A stretch of 64,000 nucleotides of DNA from Streptomyces kanamyceticus (GTDB lineage: Bacteria > Actinomycetota > Actinomycetes > Streptomycetales > Streptomycetaceae): the NCBI RefSeq assembly GCF_008704495.1, contig NZ_CP023699.1, positions 1,488,001 to 1,552,000 of the forward strand, written 5' to 3'. Both the position numbers and the translations under genes were made by a program. The notes beneath the pieces were generated by a model that worked only from the letters and a program-made list of their open reading frames with translations, was not told where the DNA came from and did not search any database. How positions within the stretch are numbered: the first letter of the stretch is position 1; each line of letters opens with the position of its first letter. Below are positions 17,144 to 26,100 of this stretch, one piece after another.

Positions 17144-18798
17144 TGCCGCGTGGCGAAGCCACTCAACGACGTGTGATGGCACAGATCGCGATGGTGATGA
17201 ACCTCGACAAGTGCATCGGGTGTCACACCTGCTCGGTCACCTGCAAGCAGGCGTGGACCAACCGCGACGGCATGGAATACGTCTGGTTCAACAACGTCGA
17301 GACCCGCCCGGGACAGGGCTATCCGCGCCGCTACGAGGACCAGGAGAAGTGGCGCGGCGGCTGGGAGCTGAACAAGCGCGGCGCCCTCAAGCTGAAGAAC
17401 GGCGGCCGCGTCAAGTCCCTCCTCGAAATCTTCTCCAACCCCAAACTGCCGGAGATCAAGGACTACTACGAGCCCTGGACGTACGAGTACAAGAACCTCA
17501 CCGACGCCCCGCTCGGCGACGACTACCCGGTGGCCGAGCCGCGCTCGCTGATCTCCGGCAAGCCGATGAAGATCGAGTGGTCGTCGAACTGGGACGACAA
17601 CCTCGGCGGCGCCACCGAGCACGGCGACCTCGACCCGATGGTCGCCAAGACCCGCCAACAGGCTGCCGACAAGGTGAAGTTCGCCTTCGAGCAGACCTTC
17701 ATGTTCTATCTGCCGCGGATCTGCGAGCACTGCCTGAACCCGGCGTGCGTGGCGTCCTGCCCGTCGGGCGCGATGTACAAGCGCGAGGAGGACGGCATCG
17801 TCCTGGTCGACCAGGACCACTGCCGCGGCTGGCGCAAGTGCGTGACGGGCTGCCCGTACAAGAAGGTCTACTTCAACCACCGCACCGGCAAGGCCGAGAA
17901 GTGCACGATGTGCTACCCACGCGTCGAGGTGGGCCTGCCCACCGTCTGCTCCGAGACCTGCGTGGGGCGCCTGCGCTACCTCGGGGTGATCCTCTACGAC
18001 CCCGACAAGGTGACGGAGGCGGCCTCCGAGCCCGACGAACACAAGCTGTACGAGGCGCAGTTGGGCGTCTTCCTCGACCCCGACGACCCGGAGGTGCGCC
18101 GCGACGCCGAACGCTGCGGGATCTCGTACGACTGGCTGGAGGCGGCCCGCCGCTCCCCCGTGCACGCGCTGATCAGCAAGTACAAGGTGGCGCTCCCTCT
18201 CCATCCGGAGTACCGCACGATGCCGATGGTCTGGTACATCCCGCCGCTCTCCCCCGTGGTGGACGCGCTGAGCGAGACCGGCCACGACGGCGAGGACCTG
18301 GACAACCTCTTCGGCGCGATCGACACCCTGCGCATCCCCCTCGAATACCTCGCGGAGATCTTCACGGCCGGTGACGTCGGCCCGGTGCGGTCCTCGCTGG
18401 AGAAGCTCGCGGCGATGCGGGCGCACATGCGGTCCATCAACCTCGGTGACCTGCCGGACAGTTCGGTCGCGCGGTCGGTGGGCATGTCGGCGCAGGAGAT
18501 CGAGAAGATGTACCGGCTGCTCGCCATCGCCAAGTACGAGGACCGGTACGTCATCCCCACCGCCGCGGTCGGCGACGCCCGGCGCCTGGAGGAGTCGGCG
18601 CTGCCCGACTCGTGCAGCCTCGACTACGAGGACGGGCCAGGGATGGGCGGCGAGGGCCCCTTCGGTCAGGACTCGGGACGCAAGCAGCTGCCGCTGGTCA
18701 CCATCGAGAACTTCCACGCGCTGCGGGCCAGGCAGACCGCCGACGAACAGCCGAGCGCGACCGAGGAGGCCCACGCGGCCAGGGAGGACGACAAGTGA
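17143..18798 (+). CDS. narH: Respiratory nitrate reductase beta subunit
   Basis: 551 residues from the ATG that overlaps the narG stop (TGATG); an ATG 33 bases on (MAQIAMVMNLDKC) is a shorter alternative. Four cysteine clusters for the electron-transfer chain are present: CIGCHTCSVTCKQ, CEHCLNPACVASCPSG, CRGWRKCVTGCPYKK and KCTMCYPR with SETCVGR. The Trp in CRGWRKC marks the NarH-type 3Fe-4S site. It passes electrons from the NarI hemes to NarG. It overlaps narJ by four bases (GTGA). Confidence 0.97.
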   Translation: MPRGEATQRRVMAQIAMVMNLDKCIGCHTCSVTCKQAWTNRDGMEYVWFNNVETRPGQGYPRRYEDQEKWRGGWELNKRGALKLKNGGRVKSLLEIFSNPKLPEIKDYYEPWTYEYKNLTDAPLGDDYPVAEPRSLISGKPMKIEWSSNWDDNLGGATEHGDLDPMVAKTRQQAADKVKFAFEQTFMFYLPRICEHCLNPACVASCPSGAMYKREEDGIVLVDQDHCRGWRKCVTGCPYKKVYFNHRTGKAEKCTMCYPRVEVGLPTVCSETCVGRLRYLGVILYDPDKVTEAASEPDEHKLYEAQLGVFLDPDDPEVRRDAERCGISYDWLEAARRSPVHALISKYKVALPLHPEYRTMPMVWYIPPLSPVVDALSETGHDGEDLDNLFGAIDTLRIPLEYLAEIFTAGDVGPVRSSLEKLAAMRAHMRSINLGDLPDSSVARSVGMSAQEIEKMYRLLAIAKYEDRYVIPTAAVGDARRLEESALPDSCSLDYEDGPGMGGEGPFGQDSGRKQLPLVTIENFHALRARQTADEQPSATEEAHAAREDDK

Positions 18799-19391
18799 CG
18801 CGCCACGCGGTCCTTTACCAGGCGGCGGCGCTCTGCCTGGCCTACCCCGACGACGAGTTCCGCGCGCGCCTGCCGCTGCTGAGGGCGGCGGCCCCCGCGG
18901 AACTGACCGGCTTCCTGGACCACGCGGAGGCGACCGGGCAGCGCGAACTGGCCGCGCACTACGTCCAGGTCTTCGACTTCAAGAACCGGCACAGCCTCTA
19001 TCTGAGCTGGTGGCGGGACGGCGACACCCGGCGGCGCGGCATGGCCCTGGTGCGCTTCAAGGAGGTGTACCGCGAGCACGGCCTGGAGTTCAGCGGCGAG
19101 GAGCTGCCGGACTTCCTGCCCGCGGTCCTGGAGTTCTCCGCGCACGCGGGCCCGGTGCTCCTCACGGAGAACCGCAGCGGCATCGAACTGCTCCGCCTGG
19201 CCCTGACCGACTTCGGTACGCCGTACGCCGCCGTCCTCGACGCCGTCTGCGCCTCGCTGCCCGGGCCCTCGCCCAAGGACCGCGCCGAGGCGCTTGCCCT
19301 GGCCCGCTCGGGGCCGCCGCGCGAGGACGTCGGACTCGAACCGTTCGGCGGCATGGAACCCTTCGCACTCATCGGGGAGCGACCCGCATGA
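18795..19391 (+). CDS. narJ: Nitrate reductase molybdenum cofactor assembly chaperone
   Basis: 198 residues from a GTG overlapping the narH stop (GTGA). NarJ/TorD-family features are visible: LYQAAALCLAYPDDEF at the start, the central helix YVQVFDFKNRHSLYLSWWRDGDTRRRGMAL with the conserved D-x-x-x-R-x-S-L-Y-L motif, and ELPDFLPAVLEF. The protein binds apo-NarG and directs cofactor insertion before membrane attachment; it is not part of the mature enzyme. It overlaps narI by four bases. Confidence 0.95.
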   Translation: MTRHAVLYQAAALCLAYPDDEFRARLPLLRAAAPAELTGFLDHAEATGQRELAAHYVQVFDFKNRHSLYLSWWRDGDTRRRGMALVRFKEVYREHGLEFSGEELPDFLPAVLEFSAHAGPVLLTENRSGIELLRLALTDFGTPYAAVLDAVCASLPGPSPKDRAEALALARSGPPREDVGLEPFGGMEPFALIGERPA

Positions 19392-20113
19392 AGACCCTGC
19401 TCTGGGGCGCACTCCCCTACGTCGCCTTCGTCCTGCTCGTCGCGGGCGTCGTCTGGCGCTACCGCTACGACAAGTTCGGCTGGACAACCCGCTCCTCGCA
19501 GGTCTACGAGTCCAAGCTCCTCAACATCGCCTCGCCGATGTTCCACTACGGCATCCTCTTCGTGCTCGTGGGCCACCTCATGGGCCTGTTCGTGCCGGAG
19601 TCGTGGACGGACAAGGTCGGCCTGACCGAGAGCACGTACCACAAGCTGTCGCTGTGGGGCGGCACGGCGGCGGGCGCGCTCGCCGTGCTCGGCATCCTGA
19701 TGCTGCTCTACCGGCGCCGCACCAAGGCGCCGGTCTTCCGCGCGACCACCGCGAACGACAAGGTGATGTACGTCGTGCTGCTCGCGGCGATCGTCATGGG
19801 CATGTGGGCCAAGCTCACCAACTCCGGCCTCGACGAGGGCTACAACTACCGTGAGACGATCGCGCCTTGGGCCCGCAGCCTCTTCACTCTGCAGCCGGAC
19901 GTGGACCTGATGGTGGGCGTCCCGCTCACCTTCCAGATCCACGCGGTGATCGGGCTCCTGCTGTTCGCGCTGCTGCCCTTCACTCGGCTGATCCACATGT
20001 TCAGCGCGCCGGTGCAGTATCTCTTTCGGCCGTATGTGGTGTATCGGAGCCGGGACCCCAAGCGGGTGGGGGCTCGTCCGGACCGGCGGGGGTGGGAGCG
20101 GACCGGTTCATGA
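19388..20113 (+). CDS. narI: Respiratory nitrate reductase gamma subunit (cytochrome b)
   Basis: 241 residues from the ATG overlapping the narJ stop (ATGA). Five hydrophobic segments are seen, beginning LLWGALPYVAFVLLVAGVVW. Histidines suited to bind two b-type hemes lie in FHYGILFVLVGHLMGLF, YHKLSLWGG and FQIHAVIGLLLFALLPFTRLIHMF. NarI oxidises menaquinol and anchors NarGH in the membrane. The C-terminal basic tail after VYRSRDPK is longer than the minimal family length. A hairpin terminator lies about 70 bp after the stop. Confidence 0.96.
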   Translation: MKTLLWGALPYVAFVLLVAGVVWRYRYDKFGWTTRSSQVYESKLLNIASPMFHYGILFVLVGHLMGLFVPESWTDKVGLTESTYHKLSLWGGTAAGALAVLGILMLLYRRRTKAPVFRATTANDKVMYVVLLAAIVMGMWAKLTNSGLDEGYNYRETIAPWARSLFTLQPDVDLMVGVPLTFQIHAVIGLLLFALLPFTRLIHMFSAPVQYLFRPYVVYRSRDPKRVGARPDRRGWERTGS

Positions 20114-20180
20114 CGCGTCGCCTGCGGGTGCTTCGTGGCTGAGCGCGCCCACGCGGCGGAGCCGCACATGTCACGGCCCC

Positions 20181-20198
20181 GCGCCCCTTACGGGGCGC
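20181..20198. terminator. Hairpin between narI and dnaK, possible bidirectional terminator
   Basis: GCGCCCC and GGGGCGC form a seven-pair stem around a four-base loop (TTAC). It lies between the convergent ends of narI and dnaK, only 5 bp past the dnaK stop. There is no U-tract, as is usual for Streptomyces terminators. The surrounding sequence (GCGGCGGAGCCGCACATGTC) resembles extragenic repeats I know from Streptomyces gene ends. Confidence 0.55.
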
Positions 20199-20202
20199 CC
20201 CC

Positions 20203-22065
20203 CTACGCCCCGCCCTTCTCGTTCTTGTCGTCCTCGTCCACGATCTCCGCGTCCACCACGCCCTCCTCGGCCGCGGGCTCCGAGGCTGTCCGTTCTTGCG
20301 AGGCGCCCCCGCCAGAGTTCGCGTACATCGCCTGGCCCATCTTCTGGCTGACCGAGGCGAGCTTCTCGGCGCCCGTGCGCAGGGCCGCGGTGTCCTCCGC
20401 CCGGTTCTTCAGGAGGTCCTTCAACTCCGCCGCGGCCGCCTCCACTTCGGTCTTCGTGTCGGCGGGGATCCGCTCTTCGTTGTCGCGCAGGAAGCGTTCG
20501 GTCTGGTAGACGAGCTGCTCCGCCTGGTTGCGGGTCTCCGCGGCCTCGCGGCGCCTGCGGTCCTCCTCCGCGTGTTCCTCGGCCTCGCGGACCATGCGGT
20601 TGATGTCGTCCTTGGGCAGCGCGGAACCGCCGGTCACCGTCATGCGCTGCTCGCGCCCGGTGGCCTCGTCCTTCGCGGACACGTGCATGATTCCGTTGGC
20701 GTCGATGTCGAAGGTGACCTCGATCTTGGGGACGCCGCGCGGGGCGGGCGGCAGTCCGGTGAGGTCGAAGACGCCGAGCTTCTTGTTGTACGCGGCGATC
20801 TCCCGCTCGCCCTGGAAGACCTGGATGCCCACCGACGGCTGGTTGTCCTCGGCGGTCGAGAAGGTCTCCGAACGCTTGGTGGGGATCGTGGTGTTGCGCT
20901 CGATGAGCTTGGTCATGATGCCGCCCTTGGTCTCGATGCCCAGGGACAGCGGGGTCACGTCGAGCAGCAGCACGTCCTTCACGTCGCCGCGGATCACCCC
21001 GGCCTGCAAGGCCGCGCCGAGTGCCACCACCTCGTCGGGGTTGACGCCCTTGTGCGGGTCCTTGCCGGTGAGCTCCCTGACCAGCTCGCTCACCGCGGGC
21101 ATCCGCGTGGAGCCGCCCACCAGGATCACGTGGTCGACCGCGGACAGCTTGACGCCCGCGTCCTTGACCGCCTGGTGGAAGGGCTGCTTGCAGCGGTCGA
21201 GCAAGTCCGAGGTGAGCTCCTGGAACTGAGCGCGCGTCAGTTTTTCGGCCAGGTGCAGCGGTCCGTCCGCGGATGCGGTGATGTAGGGCAGGTTGATGTC
21301 CGTCTCGCTCGACGAGGACAGCTCGATCTTCGCCTTCTCCGCGCCCTCGCGCAGGCGTTGGAGCGCCATCTTGTCCTTGGCGAGGTCCACGCCGTGGCCG
21401 TTCTTGAACTGCCGCACCAGGTGCTCGACGATCCGCTGGTCCCAGTCGTCGCCGCCGAGCTGGGTGTCGCCGTTGGTGGCCTTGACCTCGATGACGCCGT
21501 CGCCCATCTCCAGGAGGGAGACGTCGAAGGTGCCGCCGCCGAGGTCGAAGACGAGCACGGTCTGGTCGTCGCCCTTGTCCAGGCCGTACGCGAGGGCCGC
21601 GGCCGTCGGCTCGTTGATGATGCGCAGGACCTTCAGGCCCGCGATCTCACCGGCCTCCTTGGTGGCCTGGCGTTGGGTGTCGTCGAAGTACGCGGGCACG
21701 GTGACCACCGCGTCGGTGACGTCTTCCCCCAGGTAGGACTCGGCGTCGCGCTTGAGCTTCTGCAGGACGCGCGCGGACAGCTCCTGCGCGGTGTAGCGGG
21801 TGCCGTCCACGGAGCCGCTCTCCGGGAAGCGCCAACCGCCGTCGCCCATGTGGCGTTTGACGGAGCGCGCGGTCCGCTCCACGTTCGTGACCGCCTGCCG
21901 CTTGGCGACCTCGCCCACCAGAACGTCGCCGCTCTTCGCGAACGCCACGACCGACGGCGTGGTGCGCGCGCCCTCCGCGTTGACGACGACGGTGGGCTCA
22001 CCGCCCTCCAGCACGGCCACCACTGAGTTCGTCGTCCCGAGATCGATCCCGACCGCACGTGCCAT
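20203..22065 (-). CDS. dnaK: Hsp70 chaperone DnaK (stand-alone copy)
   Basis: 620 residues. The nucleotide-binding domain starts [18 protein letters not shown], with phosphate loop [15 protein letters not shown] and [12 protein letters not shown]; the linker is [16 protein letters not shown]. The substrate domain and helical lid follow, with an [16 protein letters not shown] acidic tail. It folds proteins with DnaJ and GrpE. None of grpE, dnaJ or hspR lies beside it, so this is probably a second copy rather than the main dnaK operon. It is convergent with narI and has its own promoter-like sequence upstream. Confidence 0.95.
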   Translation of the reverse strand: MARAVGIDLGTTNSVVAVLEGGEPTVVVNAEGARTTPSVVAFAKSGDVLVGEVAKRQAVTNVERTARSVKRHMGDGGWRFPESGSVDGTRYTAQELSARVLQKLKRDAESYLGEDVTDAVVTVPAYFDDTQRQATKEAGEIAGLKVLRIINEPTAAALAYGLDKGDDQTVLVFDLGGGTFDVSLLEMGDGVIEVKATNGDTQLGGDDWDQRIVEHLVRQFKNGHGVDLAKDKMALQRLREGAEKAKIELSSSSETDINLPYITASADGPLHLAEKLTRAQFQELTSDLLDRCKQPFHQAVKDAGVKLSAVDHVILVGGSTRMPAVSELVRELTGKDPHKGVNPDEVVALGAALQAGVIRGDVKDVLLLDVTPLSLGIETKGGIMTKLIERNTTIPTKRSETFSTAEDNQPSVGIQVFQGEREIAAYNKKLGVFDLTGLPPAPRGVPKIEVTFDIDANGIMHVSAKDEATGREQRMTVTGGSALPKDDINRMVREAEEHAEEDRRRREAAETRNQAEQLVYQTERFLRDNEERIPADTKTEVEAAAAELKDLLKNRAEDTAALRTGAEKLASVSQKMGQAMYANSGGGASQERTASEPAAEEGVVDAEIVDEDDKNEKGGA

Positions 22066-22124
22066 GGTCCAGTCCCTTCCGCCGCGAGCCCAAGTCCCCC
22101 GAATCCAGGTCTACTCCGTCCTCC

Positions 22125-22153
22125 ATCACAAAACTTGAGCGGGCTCTTGTCAA
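22125..22153 (-). promoter_or_regulatory. Sigma-70-type promoter candidate for dnaK
   Basis: On the minus strand TTGACA (22153-22148) is followed after 17 bases by TGTGAT (22130-22125), about 60 bp before the dnaK ATG. The spacer contains one CTCAAG, half of the HspR-binding HAIR motif, but the other half is absent. Confidence 0.5.
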
Positions 22154-22215
22154 CCCCCGGACATGGCGATGCCGCCGCCCCGATCGGGACGGCGGCATCG
22201 CCGACAGGCGTCGCG

Positions 22216-22641
22216 TCAGGCCAACTTGGCCGAAAGCGTGATGGTCGTACCCGTGAGCGCCTGGCTCACCGGGCAGTTGGCCTTGGCGTCCTCGGCTGCC
22301 GAGGTGAAGGCGGCCTCGTCGAGACCCGGCACGGTGCCCTCGACGGTGAGGTGGATGCCGGTGATGCCGGTGCCCGGCTGGAAGGTCACGTCGGCGGAGG
22401 TGGTGAGCCGGGTGGGCGGGGTGCCCGCACCGGTCAGGCCGTGCGACAGGGCCATGGAGAAGCAGCTGGAGTGCGCGGCCGCGATCAGCTCCTCCGGGCT
22501 GGTCTTGCCGTTCGCCTCCTCGGCGCGCGACGGCCAGGACACCGCCTGCTCCCCGATGCCCGAGGAGTCGAAGGTGACGGTGCCCGAACCCTCCGTCAGC
22601 GAGCCTTCCCAGACCGTGTGCGCGGAGCGCGTGGTTGCCAC
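22216..22641 (-). CDS. OsmC-family peroxiredoxin
   Basis: 141 residues from the GTG at 22641, with GAAGGGA about 8 nt upstream; the open frame extends further but its residues are not family-like. The two redox cysteines of OsmC/Ohr proteins are in AAAHSSCFSMAL and AKANCPVSQAL. SHTVWEGSLTEGSGTV-like and TSPEELIAAAH segments fit the OsmC branch. These enzymes reduce organic hydroperoxides using lipoyl or thiol donors in the cytoplasm. It stands alone, between dnaK and a divergent DUF6345 gene. Confidence 0.88.
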   Translation of the reverse strand: MATTRSAHTVWEGSLTEGSGTVTFDSSGIGEQAVSWPSRAEEANGKTSPEELIAAAHSSCFSMALSHGLTGAGTPPTRLTTSADVTFQPGTGITGIHLTVEGTVPGLDEAAFTSAAEDAKANCPVSQALTGTTITLSAKLA

Positions 22642-22953
22642 GATGCAGTTCCCTTCAGTGCGGTTCCGTGATCGGAACTTGCGTGGCCACCATCCGATCA
22701 CACTCCGGATGAAAACGGGCCGCGCGGGGCGGAGCGGGCGCCCGGAGGTGTTCGAGCGGGGCGCGCAGGTACGCGTCGGCCGATACGAACAAGTTGTGTC
22801 GACCCAAGCGCCAAAGGTGCCTCCGAGGTGCGGGAACACACCTGTGGCAGGCGCCCTATGGCTGGAATGACAACTGGGCAAGGCGCGTCGAAGGTGACAC
22901 TTTTTTGGCCCCCTCGCGCACGGAACGAGGAGATCCTCTCAGGGGGTATGGCC

Positions 22954-24585
22954 ATGCGCATGAACTATTCGGACCGCGGTCCTTCTCCGCTCGAACCGGA
23001 GAAGCCCGGTGCGGCGGGCGACCGCGACTCGACCTTCGGCTGGTGGGGTGCCTTCAGCATCCAGAAGTTCGTCAACCAGGCGACGCTCTACCACACGCAC
23101 GAGGATGCCACCGGCTGGCTGGCGTACCTCCAGCAGTTCTACGACCGCAACTTCTGGTTCGCCGACGGCGGCGCGCAGGTGTGGGCGTACGAAGAGACGT
23201 ACGACAACTGGCAGGACCGCTACGGCATGGACGCGGTGTGCGCCGTGTACCACTCGGGGCACGGCGGCATGGACGGCAACGGCGTCTTCTTCGCGCCACT
23301 CGGCGCCGTCTGGGACGGCCGCAGCGACGCGATCTCCAACCGGATGGCCCTCGGCAACGAGAAGGTCAACTACGTCTTCTGGTCGACCTGTGACTCGCTC
23401 AAGGTCACCGGCGGCCACTCCCCGATCCGCACCTGGGCCGGTCCCAACATCGGCTTCCGGATGATCTTCGGGTTCGAGACCACCAGCATCGACAGCGGCG
23501 ACTACGGCAAGAAGTTCTGGGAGAAGTGGCGGGCCGGGCAGACGTACTGCGACGCCTGGCTGAACGCCAGCTGGGACATCTACCACGGGCAGGCACCCTC
23601 GGTCGCCGCTGTCGGCACCACCCAGGCCGAGGCCGTCAACCGGCTCAACACCGAACGCAACTTCTACCGCGACCACGTGCCGGACACCTGGTACGCATGG
23701 CGCTGGTACTACGCGCGCGAAGGCGTCAGGGAACCGCTCACCCAGCTCCCCGGGCCCCAGCAGATCGTCCAGCTCGCGCCCCGCGACCCGAGCGCGGAAC
23801 TCACCGCACTCGGCCGGCAGGCCGGGTTCCCGACGGCCGCGCTGCAGGAGGTGCAGGTCGAACGGCAGGGCGTCATCAGCGCGACCTCCGGCGACCGCGT
23901 CATCTCCACCGCCCCCGGTGCCAGCCGCTGGGTCAAGCTCGCCGAGCCCAACCACCGCAACACCCAGCAGCTGCCCACCGACCGGGCGATCCAGGCGGCG
24001 CGCACCTTCGCCGAGCAGTACGCCGAGGGCGCCGAGCTCGTCGTCGACAGCGTGCACGACCTGATGCAGAACTCCGGCACCAAGGACGGCTCCGAGGTCG
24101 GGCGCCCGGTGTCCCTGCAGACGCACGTGACGTTCCGGCAGGTCTTCGACGGCGTGCCCGTCATCACCCCCGGGCGCGGCCTGATCCGGGTCGGCCTGGA
24201 CAACGACGGCACCGTCGTCCAGTCGCAGATCGCCACGCGCCAGGCCACCGGCGTCACGCGCGAGCCGAGCACGGAGGTCTCGCCGCCACCGCCCAAGGGC
24301 GGCAAGGCGACGGCCGCGCCGCTGGAGCGCGACCCGCGCAAGGCGCTCGACGCGGCGCAGCGCAAGCTGCTCGCCGAGCTCGCGGCGGTCACCGCGGGCG
24401 AGAGCGGACAGGGCGCGGCGCAGCAGCGTCAGCCCGAGGTCAAGGACGTGCCCGGCACGTTCGAGGTCGGCTACGAGGTCGAGGGCAACGAGGCGTACCC
24501 CGCGGCCCGCAAGCTCATCGAGATCGGCCAGCGGGACAGCATGTTCCGCACGCAGCGCTGGGTCGTCGCGCCGCTGGCGAGGTAG
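22954..24585 (+). CDS. DUF6345-domain protein with possible cysteine-peptidase dyad
   Basis: 543 residues from the ATG at 22954, where AGGGGG has good spacing; an ATG six bases earlier is in frame. The N-terminal 300 residues contain VCAVYHSGHGGMDGNGVFF (His100/His103) and VNYVFWSTCDSLK (Cys146). H-x-G-H followed 40-50 residues later by a hydrophobic strand ending in S-T-C is the layout of clan CD peptidases (caspase, legumain, gingipain). I believe this is the DUF6345 family. The rest (about 300-543) is acidic and Ala/Pro-rich, with a PPPPKGGKATAAP hinge and a PepSY-like stretch (VTFRQVFDGVPVITPGRGLIRVGLD). No signal peptide is visible. Peptidase activity is inference. Confidence 0.65.
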   Translation: MRMNYSDRGPSPLEPEKPGAAGDRDSTFGWWGAFSIQKFVNQATLYHTHEDATGWLAYLQQFYDRNFWFADGGAQVWAYEETYDNWQDRYGMDAVCAVYHSGHGGMDGNGVFFAPLGAVWDGRSDAISNRMALGNEKVNYVFWSTCDSLKVTGGHSPIRTWAGPNIGFRMIFGFETTSIDSGDYGKKFWEKWRAGQTYCDAWLNASWDIYHGQAPSVAAVGTTQAEAVNRLNTERNFYRDHVPDTWYAWRWYYAREGVREPLTQLPGPQQIVQLAPRDPSAELTALGRQAGFPTAALQEVQVERQGVISATSGDRVISTAPGASRWVKLAEPNHRNTQQLPTDRAIQAARTFAEQYAEGAELVVDSVHDLMQNSGTKDGSEVGRPVSLQTHVTFRQVFDGVPVITPGRGLIRVGLDNDGTVVQSQIATRQATGVTREPSTEVSPPPPKGGKATAAPLERDPRKALDAAQRKLLAELAAVTAGESGQGAAQQRQPEVKDVPGTFEVGYEVEGNEAYPAARKLIEIGQRDSMFRTQRWVVAPLAR

Positions 24586-24603
24586 GCGCGACCACCGGCA
24601 CCA

Positions 24604-24636
24604 GAGGTCAGTCGTTCACCGGAGGTCAGTCGTTCG
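24604..24636. repeat. Short tandem repeat at a stop codon
   Basis: GAGGTCAGTCGTTC occurs twice, about 17-18 bp apart. The second copy contains the TGA (minus strand) of the permease gene and the first lies just beyond it, so the gene end carries a duplicated stop region. Probably a slippage product. Confidence 0.6.
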
Positions 24637-26017
24637 AGGTGGCGGCCCGCTGCTTGCGGGCCGCCATCCACGCGTAGACGAGCACGCCCACGAAGAGGAA
24701 CAGCACGCCCTGGTAGACGGCCGCGTAACCCGACCCCGCGACGAGCCACATCGCGAAGGCGAACGCGGCACCGGCGAGCACCGCGTCCCGCACCAGACGC
24801 CCGCGGTTGACGCGCTCGCGCTGCCCGGAGACGAGGAAGTAGATCTGCGCGACGGTGGCGAGCAGGTACGGCACGGTCGCCGTGAATGTGGTGATCAGGA
24901 CGAGCGACTCGAAGACGCCCGACGAGCCCGCCGTGTAGTTGTAGACGGTGAGCAGCGAGGCGAGGACGACGGTGACCAGGACGCCGACGGTCGGCACGCC
25001 GCGCTTCTTCCTGCCGAACGCGGCGGGGAAGAGCCCGTCCTTGGCGGCCGCGTACGGCGTCTGGGCGCTGAGCAGCGTCCAGCCGTTGAGGGCGCCCACC
25101 ATGGAGATCAGCGCGGCGAAGGCGACCGCGGTGCCGCCCCAGGAGCCGCCGAACATGACGTCGACGGCGTCCGAGAAGGGCGCGGTGGACGTGATCAGCT
25201 TGTCGTGGGCGACCGTCCCGAACACGGCGAGGGTGCCGAGCAGATAGACGACGGCGGCGCCGAGGGTGCCCAGGATGGTGGCGCGCCCGACGTTGCGGCG
25301 CGGATCGCGGACCTCGCCCGCGCTGACGGCCGCCGACTCGACGCCCAGGTAGGAGAAGAGCAGGATCGCGGCGGCCGCCGAAACGGCCCCCATCGGGCTG
25401 TCGTCGCTCGCCTGGAAGGGCCCGAGGTTGGCGCTGTCGAAGAAGAAGAGCCCGCCGACCGCGACGAGCAGCAGCGGCAGGAACTTCAGTACGGTCGCCA
25501 CCAGCTGGACCGCGCCGACGTAGCGGGTGCCCGCGAAGTTGGCGAGCGCGGGCAGGAGTTGCAGCACGAGCGCGGCCAGGCAGGCGGACCACTTGTGGTC
25601 GTTGACGGGGATCAGGACGTTCAGGTACCCGACGGCCGCGACGGCGAGCGCCGCGTTCGACACCCAGGTGGTGATCCAGTACGACCAGGCGGCCAGGAAG
25701 CCCGCGAAGTCGCCAAAGGCCGCCCGTGCGTACACATAGGGTCCGCCGGTGCGCGGGTCGCGTTCCGCGAGGCGCCCGAAGACCAGGGCCAGCGCGATGG
25801 CGCCCGCCGTCAGGACGGCGAAGGCGACCAGGCTGATGGTGCCGAACGGGGCGACGGAGGCCGGGAGCAGGAAGATGCCGCCGCCGATGATGTTGCCCAT
25901 GACGAGGCAGGTGGCGATCGGAAGCCCGAAGCGCCGGGCGTGCCTGCTCTGCGCTTCCTGGCCTTCTGACTGGTCAGGGGCCGGAGCCGACGGTGCTGCG
26001 GTTCCGGTGTCGTGCAT
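24626..26017 (-). CDS. APC-superfamily amino acid permease
   Basis: 463 residues with about twelve membrane segments. The first reads LPIATCLVMGNIIGGGIFLLPAS and contains the GxIIGGGIF substrate-binding kink of APC transporters. RDPRTGGPYVYARAAFGDFAGFLAAW and LLFSYLGVESAAVSAGEVRDPRRNVGRA are the other two conserved blocks, resembling AdiC/PotE-type basic amino acid or polyamine transporters. The substrate is not certain. The first 30 residues are hydrophilic. It is in line with the upstream phosphatase gene, which ends 83 bp before it. Confidence 0.88.
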   Translation of the reverse strand: MHDTGTAAPSAPAPDQSEGQEAQSRHARRFGLPIATCLVMGNIIGGGIFLLPASVAPFGTISLVAFAVLTAGAIALALVFGRLAERDPRTGGPYVYARAAFGDFAGFLAAWSYWITTWVSNAALAVAAVGYLNVLIPVNDHKWSACLAALVLQLLPALANFAGTRYVGAVQLVATVLKFLPLLLVAVGGLFFFDSANLGPFQASDDSPMGAVSAAAAILLFSYLGVESAAVSAGEVRDPRRNVGRATILGTLGAAVVYLLGTLAVFGTVAHDKLITSTAPFSDAVDVMFGGSWGGTAVAFAALISMVGALNGWTLLSAQTPYAAAKDGLFPAAFGRKKRGVPTVGVLVTVVLASLLTVYNYTAGSSGVFESLVLITTFTATVPYLLATVAQIYFLVSGQRERVNRGRLVRDAVLAGAAFAFAMWLVAGSGYAAVYQGVLFLFVGVLVYAWMAARKQRAATSND

Positions 26018-26100
26018 GGGGTGGTGCGCCTCTCGTCGTGCCCGGTGCCCGGGATCGCCGAGCGGAAGCCATGGTCGGGCACGGCGGACGCTCCACCAAA

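Noticed and set aside
22131..22150. HspR/HAIR operator upstream of dnaK
   Set aside because: Only one CTTGAG half is present; the second half and the seven-base spacing of the HAIR element are missing.
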